A stretch of 25,820 nt of DNA from contig CAAGSA010000104.1 of the NCBI GenBank assembly GCA_900772835.1, positions 1 through 25,820 on the forward strand. The letters are read 5' to 3'. This stretch comes from an uncultured Prevotella sp. Lineage in GTDB: Bacteria; Bacteroidota; Bacteroidia; Bacteroidales; Bacteroidaceae. Below the pieces are notes generated by a model. That model did not search any database, had not been told where the DNA came from, and was given only the letters and a program-made list of their open reading frames with translations. The translations under genes and the position numbers were made by a program. Shown piece by piece: positions 21,280 to 25,820 of this stretch (its first letter is position 1; every line of letters starts with the position of its first letter).

Positions 21280-22041
21280 CTATTTGTTTTCTTCTTCTTC
21301 TTTTTCTATTTGTGCTTCTGTTTTCCCGTATCTGCGCTGCCGTGCCTGGTAGCTTGCTATTGCCTTGTGCAGATCCTTTTCGCCGAAGTCGGGCCAGTAG
21401 GTATCGCAGAAGTACAGTTCCGAGTATGCTATCTGCCAGAGCAGGTAGTTGGATATGCGCAGTTCTCCGCCTGTCCGTATCAGCAGGTCCGGGTCAGGCA
21501 TGAAGTTTGTCGTGAGGTTCCGGCTGATAGTGTCTTCCGTGATGTCGTCCACGTTTGCCTTTCCTTCCGCCACCAGTCGTGCGATGTCCTTCATCGCCTT
21601 TGTTATTTCCCATCTTGCCGAGTAGCTGAGAGCGATAGTCATTGTCATGGCTTCGTTCTGGGCGGTGTGTTCCATTGTCTGCTGCAGTTTTTTCTGCACC
21701 ACTTCCGGCAGTCGCTCGAAGTCGCCAATGACCTGGAACTTCACGTTGTTCTTCATGAACAGTTCGTCTTCGAGTGCCGTGAGCACGAGTCCCATGAGTG
21801 CTGCCACCTCATCGGCTGGTCGGTTCCAGTTTTCTGTAGAGAAGGTGTACAGGGTGAGATATTTCACTCCGAGCCTTGTACACTCCGAAGTGATTCTCCT
21901 CACTGATTCCACTCCGGCCTGATGGCCGTAGCTTCTTTCCTTTCCGCGTTCTGTAGCCCATCTGCCGTTGCCGTCCATGATGACGGCAATGTGCTTTGGT
22001 ATGCGGTTCATATCCAACTTTATTGCTGTGTTGTCAGTCAT
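21280..22041 (-). CDS. uppS: Isoprenyl transferase (undecaprenyl diphosphate synthase type)
   Basis: The 253-residue cis-prenyltransferase shows the diagnostic HIAVIMDGNGRWA (17-29) with the metal-binding Asp23, the TLYTFSTENWNRP segment at about 63-75, and the C-terminal PDPDLLIRTGGELRISNYLLWQ (shown in part: DLLIRTGGE, RISNYLLWQ). It adds isopentenyl units in cis configuration to make the C55 lipid carrier for peptidoglycan and O-antigen units at the inner membrane. The precursor comes from the pathway of ispG. The start overlaps the end of the DUF6089 gene by 8 bases, implying coupled translation. The C-terminal tail is Glu/Lys-rich. Length is typical. Confidence 0.97.
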   Translation of the reverse strand: MTDNTAIKLDMNRIPKHIAVIMDGNGRWATERGKERSYGHQAGVESVRRITSECTRLGVKYLTLYTFSTENWNRPADEVAALMGLVLTALEDELFMKNNVKFQVIGDFERLPEVVQKKLQQTMEHTAQNEAMTMTIALSYSARWEITKAMKDIARLVAEGKANVDDITEDTISRNLTTNFMPDPDLLIRTGGELRISNYLLWQIAYSELYFCDTYWPDFGEKDLHKAIASYQARQRRYGKTEAQIEKEEEENK

Positions 22042-22795
22042 ATTTGTCGCTGTTGCAAGTTCTACATTTCTGCATGAAGCTGTATGTGAGCGTCAGTTGC
22101 AGTGCCGAATAGCAGTCGGTGTTTTTGAACAGTCCGCTGCTTTTTATCTGGTAGGGGTCTTTAACCCCGTCGAGTTCGTCGCTGAGCGAGAAGTGCATGG
22201 CCCACTCCACGCCAAGATTGAGCCTTTTCCCGATTTTGTATTTCACTCCCAATCCGATGGGCATATTGCCTGTGAACACACCCTTCTGTTCCGTTTTGGC
22301 GTATGTTCCTCCTATGCCGAGGAATACGAATGGCGTGAGCCGTTTCGCTCCTCTGTAGTCTTGTCCCGTGCCGTAGGGCCAGAAGTTGTATTCGTATGTG
22401 AGCGAGAAGTCGATGAGACTGTTGCCGAAGTCGTACTGTTCCTGCTGGAAGTCGGGGTAGTACGTCTTCGTGTCTTTCGAGCTTCCCTTAAGTTTCCCGT
22501 ACATCACTCCCAGTCTTATTCCCATATACGGGTTGAACACTCGTCTCAGCACAAGCGATGCTGCAGGCTGTGCGTTCTTGGTGATGCTGCCGTTGAAGTC
22601 GCCTTCGTAGCTCACGAGTCCTATTCCGCCTCCTATCTCCATCTTGTATTCATCGTCTTCCTGTGCTGCTGCTGTCAGTGATATGATCAACAATGCAGCA
22701 AGCCCCGCTGCCCTTCCGATGCGGAGGGCACCCAACAGCCTGATGCTTCTTGCTGCAATGGCTGCGAAACGGTCTTGTGATGGAGTGGTGGGCAT
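22034..22795 (-). CDS. DUF6089-like outer-membrane beta-barrel protein
   Basis: The 253-residue protein has a long, Arg-rich n-region and a hydrophobic segment (about 30-43, GLAALLIISLTAAAQ) that looks like a signal peptide. The mature part alternates hydrophobic and polar residues in strands (MEIGGGIGLVSYEGDFNG, SLIDFSLTYEYNFWPYG, TPFVFLGIGGTYAK, MPIGLGVKYKIGKRLNLGVE, LQLTLTYSF), as in small eight-stranded barrels. Position upstream of uppS-bamA is typical for the Bacteroidota family recorded as DUF6089; function is unknown. The end overlaps uppS by 8 bases. After the last strand, CRTCNSDKYD is a short cysteine-containing tail. The family name is from recall. Confidence 0.75.
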   Translation of the reverse strand: MPTTPSQDRFAAIAARSIRLLGALRIGRAAGLAALLIISLTAAAQEDDEYKMEIGGGIGLVSYEGDFNGSITKNAQPAASLVLRRVFNPYMGIRLGVMYGKLKGSSKDTKTYYPDFQQEQYDFGNSLIDFSLTYEYNFWPYGTGQDYRGAKRLTPFVFLGIGGTYAKTEQKGVFTGNMPIGLGVKYKIGKRLNLGVEWAMHFSLSDELDGVKDPYQIKSSGLFKNTDCYSALQLTLTYSFMQKCRTCNSDKYD

Positions 22796-22839
22796 ATTGT
22801 CTGTTCTTTTTTATACCTTATTATATAATGGTGTGCGTG

Positions 22840-22965
22840 AGAGCCGGTTTTTCTTTGATTGCCGGGTTCGGTTTTTGGATTGCCGTGCCATAGCTTTTGC
22901 GGCAGCCGTCCTTTTGGCTTGGGGTTACCGGCTGTCGGCTTTGTTATGGACGGGCTTTTGTTCCA
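22840..22965. repeat. Degenerate repeats between DUF6242 and DUF6089 genes
   Basis: CGGTTTTTCTTTGATTGCCG and CGGTTTTT-GGATTGCCG are near copies 21-24 bases apart. Further TTTTGCGGCAGCCG, CTTGGGGTTACCG and TTTGTTATGGACGG elements follow at intervals of about 22-23 bases. No promoter or terminator stands out in this 176-base gap (22796-22971). The periodicity is tentative. Confidence 0.35.
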
Positions 22966-22971
22966 GACCGG

Positions 22972-24474
22972 TTATTTGCCGAATGCTTTCTGTTCCTTTT
23001 TCCATCCCAGACGGTTGATTCGCATCTTCCATACCTCGCCCGTTGTCGCGCTCACTATCCACACGTGGTTCTGGCTGTCTGCCGTCATGTATATGCAGTC
23101 GGCGTTGGCGTCCTTTGGCAGTCCTGCTGGCAGAGTGAACAGTTTGCTTTCGAGCCATGTCAGTCCCTGGTCGATGCTGCAGTATAGCTTGGCGTAGGGT
23201 GCTGCTGAGCTGCCGTTCTGTCCGCTTCCGCCTATGGCATACAGTTTTCCGTCGTAGCGCATCACGGAGAGTCCGTCGATGTTCTGGAGCTTGTATTTGT
23301 CGTCGCCTTCATACAGTGTCCACTTGTATGAGTCGTCTGTCGGGTCTTCGATTTTCCCCCAGATGGTGGCATCGCTTCCGTTGCCGTTGCCCACCATTAT
23401 CACTCGCTCCACTTCCTGGTTGGTCCTGTTCGGCATCGTGCATATATTGATGTCCTCTGCCGGCAGCAGCGAAGCCTCGCTGTCGAGTTGTTCGGCATGC
23501 CAGTTCACTCCGTCGGCAGATGCAATCAGTCCGCCGTCGGCAATGGCGTATATCTTTCCTGCGGTAGCTCCTGCGAGCTGCTTGGCTCCGTCGAATCCGG
23601 TCGGGATGACATGTTCCCAGTTCTCTCCGTCGGCAGCGCGGAACAGCGTCTTGCCGTTCAGCAGATATACGTATCCTCCGAACGAAACCACGTTCTTGTA
23701 TGCATTGCCGTCGAAAACCATGTTCGGGTTCGAGCTGAGCACCCTCCATGGCTTGGCGTCGTCCTCTATGCTTTTCGTGCAGAGGTATGTTGCGTAGCCG
23801 TCGCTGAGCGCGAGCACTATTGTGGGTTCTCCGTTGATGTTCAGCTCCGTAAGCCTTGCTCCGTGTATGGTGCCGCCCATTGCGCTTACGATGTTTTCTA
23901 TTGACTGCTTGTGCCATACGAACGAGTCGGGCAGCTGTTTGTGCACGTTGAGCTTTACCTGATAGCTGCGGCTGTATGACCCGTCGGTGGAGTATACTCT
24001 GAACTCGCGCGGTTTGGTGAAGTCCACCGAGTCGCCGTTGTAGTAGTCGAGTGTATCCTTGTCCGTGTCCTTCTTCTTCAGTCTTTTCAGTGTCAGGATT
24101 CCGGAGTTCTTGGTGCTTGCCGTGCACACCACGCTGCGCACGTCGGTGCCTGCCGGCAGCGAGTCCACGTTTTCCACGGGGTGCATTCTTGTCGCATTGC
24201 CCTGTTCGTCTTTTACGAAGAGCAGCTGGTCGATGCTCATCTTGTATTTGCTGCAGTCCACGGTAGTGGTGCTGTCAGTCTTTTCGGCGACTGTCTTTAT
24301 CGTGTCCCCGTTGTTGTATAGGTAATACCTGTTGAGTGTGCCGATGGAGAACGATGTCAGTTCTGCATCGCCGTATAATGTTATGCTACTCTCGTTAGTG
24401 TCGTCGCTCAGGCATGATGCCAACATGAAAACGCCAGCCAACAGCAACGTGAGCGGGAAAAACTTTCTTTTCAT
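22972..24474 (-). CDS. DUF6242-like lipoprotein with propeller-type repeats
   Basis: About 500 residues. The lipobox LASC (in AGVFMLASCLSDD) places a lipidated Cys at about residue 21, so the protein is exported and lipid-anchored. The N-terminal 150 residues resemble repeated beta domains (SITLYGDAELTSFSIGTLN; ILTLKRL). The C-terminal two thirds contain recurring blade-like units with tryptophan and Gly/Asp turns (GGYVYLLNGKTLFRAADG, GGLIASADGVNW, YDGKLYAIGGSG, LYCSIDQGLTWLESKLF), including Asp-box-like turns, which suggest a beta-propeller. Family function is unknown; position before DUF6089-uppS-bamA recurs in Bacteroidota as I recall. ATG 24472-24474 fits the signal peptide; an ATG at 24484-24486 would add four residues. 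Confidence 0.75.
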   Translation of the reverse strand: MKRKFFPLTLLLAGVFMLASCLSDDTNESSITLYGDAELTSFSIGTLNRYYLYNNGDTIKTVAEKTDSTTTVDCSKYKMSIDQLLFVKDEQGNATRMHPVENVDSLPAGTDVRSVVCTASTKNSGILTLKRLKKKDTDKDTLDYYNGDSVDFTKPREFRVYSTDGSYSRSYQVKLNVHKQLPDSFVWHKQSIENIVSAMGGTIHGARLTELNINGEPTIVLALSDGYATYLCTKSIEDDAKPWRVLSSNPNMVFDGNAYKNVVSFGGYVYLLNGKTLFRAADGENWEHVIPTGFDGAKQLAGATAGKIYAIADGGLIASADGVNWHAEQLDSEASLLPAEDINICTMPNRTNQEVERVIMVGNGNGSDATIWGKIEDPTDDSYKWTLYEGDDKYKLQNIDGLSVMRYDGKLYAIGGSGQNGSSAAPYAKLYCSIDQGLTWLESKLFTLPAGLPKDANADCIYMTADSQNHVWIVSATTGEVWKMRINRLGWKKEQKAFGK

Positions 24475-24499
24475 TTGTCTGTACATGTAAATTTAGCTG

Positions 24500-24507
24500 C
24501 AAATGTA
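24500..24507 (-). promoter_or_regulatory. Promoter -7 box of the DUF6242 gene
   Basis: TACATTTG on the minus strand (complement of CAAATGTA) fits the TAnnTTTG -7 consensus and lies about 25 bases upstream of the chosen start. No good -33 TTG is seen at 19-21 bases. It may serve the DUF6242-to-bamA operon. Confidence 0.5.
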
Positions 24508-24550
24508 GTCAGAATATTCCGAAAAATCACCTTATAATATGCTTTATTTT

Positions 24551-24571
24551 CTTAATTATAATATTATTAAG
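24551..24571. promoter_or_regulatory. AT-rich 21-base palindrome
   Basis: CTTAATTATAATATTATTAAG is symmetric at 9 of 10 paired positions around its central base. It lies between the upp terminator and the promoter of the DUF6242 operon, about 45-70 bases upstream of the -7 box. This position fits a regulator binding site, but it could be chance in an AT-rich stretch. Confidence 0.35.
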
Positions 24572-24598
24572 GTTTAAGTGTCATTCTTTAACGACAAA

Positions 24599-24658
24599 AG
24601 CAGTGGAAATGGCAGCCGGCGGAACTCCGCCTTTTAATTCTGCCGCCATGCCACTGCT
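24599..24658 (-). terminator. Compound terminator of upp
   Basis: AGCAGTGG (24599-24606) pairs with CCACTGCT (24651-24658), then ATGGC (24609-24613) with GCCAT (24645-24649). Inside is a small hairpin, GGCGG-AACT-CCGCC (24618-24631). On the minus strand the outer stem runs into CTTTTGTCG. It begins about 70 bases after the upp stop. Confidence 0.6.
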
Positions 24659-24726
24659 GTCTTTTCTCTGCCGTCACGCTTCCCGTGTGCCACGTATCCG
24701 GCTCTTTGTTCTTTTCTGTCTCCGCT

Positions 24727-25386
24727 CTACAGTTTCTCTCCGAAGCACAGGTCGCCAGCGTCGCCGAATCCCGGCACTATGTATTTGTGCTCGTTCAGCT
24801 TCGGGTCGATTGCTGCGCACCATATTGTGGTTTCAGCGTCGGGGAACGTGCGCTTTACGTGCTCTATGCCTTCTGGTGTCGCGATGACGCATGCCACGTG
24901 CACGTGCTTCGGCTTGCCTTTCGTCAGGAGAGCCTTGTATCCCAGCTCCATCGAGCCTCCGGTTGCAAGCATCGGGTCGGCTATGATGAGTGTCTTTCCG
25001 TCGAGTCTTGGTGTTGCGAGGTATTCCACGCGTATCCCCACCTCCGTGTGCGCGTCGTTGGTGTATTCGCGGTATGCGCTGACGAATGCGTTTCCGGCGT
25101 GGTCGAACACTTCGAGGAATCCCGTGTGGAAAGGCAGTCCGGCTCGGAAGATTGTGGACACCACCACATCGTCCGCCGGCACGCTCACCTCTGCTTCGGC
25201 GAGCGGTGTCTGTACTTTCTTCACCTCGTAGTCGAATGTCTTGCTCATCTCGTACGCCATCATTTCGCCTATGCGCCGTATGTTGTTGCGGAATACGAGC
25301 CTGTTCTGCTGGTAGTCCTTGTCGCGCATCTCGGCAAGATACTGGTTCATCACTGAGTTCTGTTCGCTGAAATTTATTACTTTCAT
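24727..25386 (-). CDS. upp: Uracil phosphoribosyltransferase
   Basis: The 219-residue salvage enzyme makes UMP from uracil and PRPP. The PRPP-binding loop is LIIADPMLATGGSM at about 133-146 and the uracil-binding segment is YIVPGFGDAGDLCFG at about 202-216. STIFRAGLPFHTGFLEVF at 77-94 is the third conserved block. Length is typical of bacterial Upp (about 208-220). It is a single gene with its own promoter region and terminator, divergent from pckA. Its leader of about 70 bases can form a hairpin (GCACA-TTCC-TGTGC within GATGC/GCATC at about 25419-25453). Confidence 0.97.
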   Translation of the reverse strand: MKVINFSEQNSVMNQYLAEMRDKDYQQNRLVFRNNIRRIGEMMAYEMSKTFDYEVKKVQTPLAEAEVSVPADDVVVSTIFRAGLPFHTGFLEVFDHAGNAFVSAYREYTNDAHTEVGIRVEYLATPRLDGKTLIIADPMLATGGSMELGYKALLTKGKPKHVHVACVIATPEGIEHVKRTFPDAETTIWCAAIDPKLNEHKYIVPGFGDAGDLCFGEKL

Positions 25387-25713
25387 AAGGGTATAATATG
25401 TTTGTACTATTTTTGCGTCCGATGCGCGTGCACAGGAATGTGCCTACCGTGCATCCTTGCAAAAGTAAACAAATAAGAAGAATAATTGTCACTTGCAATT
25501 GTCAAAAGTACTCTGAGTGGCAAACATTTAAACAACTTTAACCTAAAAAGAGTGAGTGGAATACAATTTTAAAGCTGTTCTCTTTGCCGCAAAACAGTTT
25601 TTTGCTACCTTTGCCGCGGATTAGAAAAAGATTTGAAAGTAGGTATTATTATTTAATGAAATAGGTATTCTACGGTAACTAAGAGAATTTTCACACTAAA
25701 TACATTAATAAAA
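25387..25713. promoter_or_regulatory. Divergent upp/pckA control region
   Basis: The 327-base gap holds regulatory sequence only. For upp, two identical TACTTTTG boxes on the minus strand (complement of 25460-25467 and 25503-25510) lie in tandem without a perfect -33 element. Direct repeats AATTGTCA at 25484-25491 and 25497-25504 (13 bases apart) overlap the -33 zone of the first box and the second box. For pckA, TACCTTTG is at 25616-25623. The 9-base sequence CTTTGCCGC occurs at 25582 and 25619. Confidence 0.55.
25616..25623 (+). promoter_or_regulatory. Promoter -7 box of pckA
   Basis: TACCTTTG fits TAnnTTTG and lies about 90 bases before the pckA ATG. No TTG occurs at the expected 19-21 base distance upstream, so the promoter may depend on an activator or the call may be off. 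Confidence 0.5.
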
Positions 25714-25820
25714 ATGGCAAGATTTGATAAGTCAGTTTTAGAGAAGTATGGAATCACAGGTACTACTGAGGTTCTCTACAATCCTTCTTATGAGGTATTG
25801 TTCAACGAAGAGACAAAAGC
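25714..25820 (+). CDS. pckA: Phosphoenolpyruvate carboxykinase (ATP), 5' end
   Basis: Only the first 35 codons are present, up to the right edge. MARFDKSVLEKYGITGTTE and the following YNPSYEVLFNEET match the N-terminus of ATP-type PEP carboxykinases of Bacteroidota, where the family segment KYGI(T)G..E..NPSY..LF.EET is well conserved. The full enzyme is normally about 535 residues and interconverts oxaloacetate and PEP; in fermenting Bacteroidota it works mainly in the CO2-fixing direction towards succinate. The ATP-binding and catalytic regions lie outside the window, so the identification rests on the N-terminus alone. The predicted leader is about 85 bases. Confidence 0.85.
   Translation, partial: MARFDKSVLEKYGITGTTEVLYNPSYEVLFNEETK

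Overview
The window is a chromosomal stretch from a member of the Bacteroidota, most likely the order Bacteroidales and plausibly a Prevotella-like lineage. The basis is: several promoters of the TTG/TTTG-N19-21-TAnnTTTG type, few good Shine-Dalgarno sequences, a long three-domain IspG, a rubredoxin-first (reverse) rubrerythrin, and a DUF6242-DUF6089-UppS-BamA-Skp-MurI envelope cluster. No phage, IS element, CRISPR array, rRNA or tRNA was found. Nearly all space is ordinary housekeeping and envelope genes; the unusual material is in the gaps between genes.

Layout. Positions 2-834 (+): 3' end of a SufE-like gene overlapping a TrmH/SpoU rRNA/tRNA methyltransferase gene. Positions 835-1448: a 600-base gap without a convincing gene, with a nested hairpin plus T-tract. 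Positions 1449-2390 (-): a XerD-type recombinase, divergent from aroQ and a class I O-methyltransferase gene (2480-3588, +). Their two promoters face each other with -7 boxes 5 bases apart. Positions 3703-12833 (+): one long co-directional block, rpoN (sigma-54), a PAP2-like membrane protein, purE, ispG, a GH3-family protein, an Ig-like lipoprotein and a DUF3108 protein, with several start/stop overlaps; it ends at a strong terminator near 12932-12990.

From about 13.2 kb to 25.4 kb all genes are on the minus strand. A stand-alone reverse rubrerythrin gene and an RluA-family pseudouridine synthase gene with a long N-terminal extension come first. Next comes an envelope assembly cluster, read from right to left: DUF6242 lipoprotein, DUF6089 membrane protein, uppS (lipid carrier for peptidoglycan), bamA (outer-membrane protein insertion), three tandem Skp/OmpH-like periplasmic chaperone genes, and murI (D-glutamate for peptidoglycan). 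These jointly serve cell-wall precursor supply and outer-membrane biogenesis. The uracil phosphoribosyltransferase gene upp follows, divergent from the start of an ATP-type PEP carboxykinase gene (pckA) cut by the right edge.

The most interesting non-genic signal is a set of intergenic arrays with 22-base periodicity. Two are clear (13021-13130 and 18549-18647, both with a CTTGCGG core when read in the same orientation). Two are degenerate and tentative (17801-17909 in the leader of an skp gene, and about 22840-22960). Two minus-strand terminators in the envelope/murI region have stems that pair fully only in the minus-strand RNA because of G-U pairs. All promoter, terminator and repeat calls are by eye and untested.
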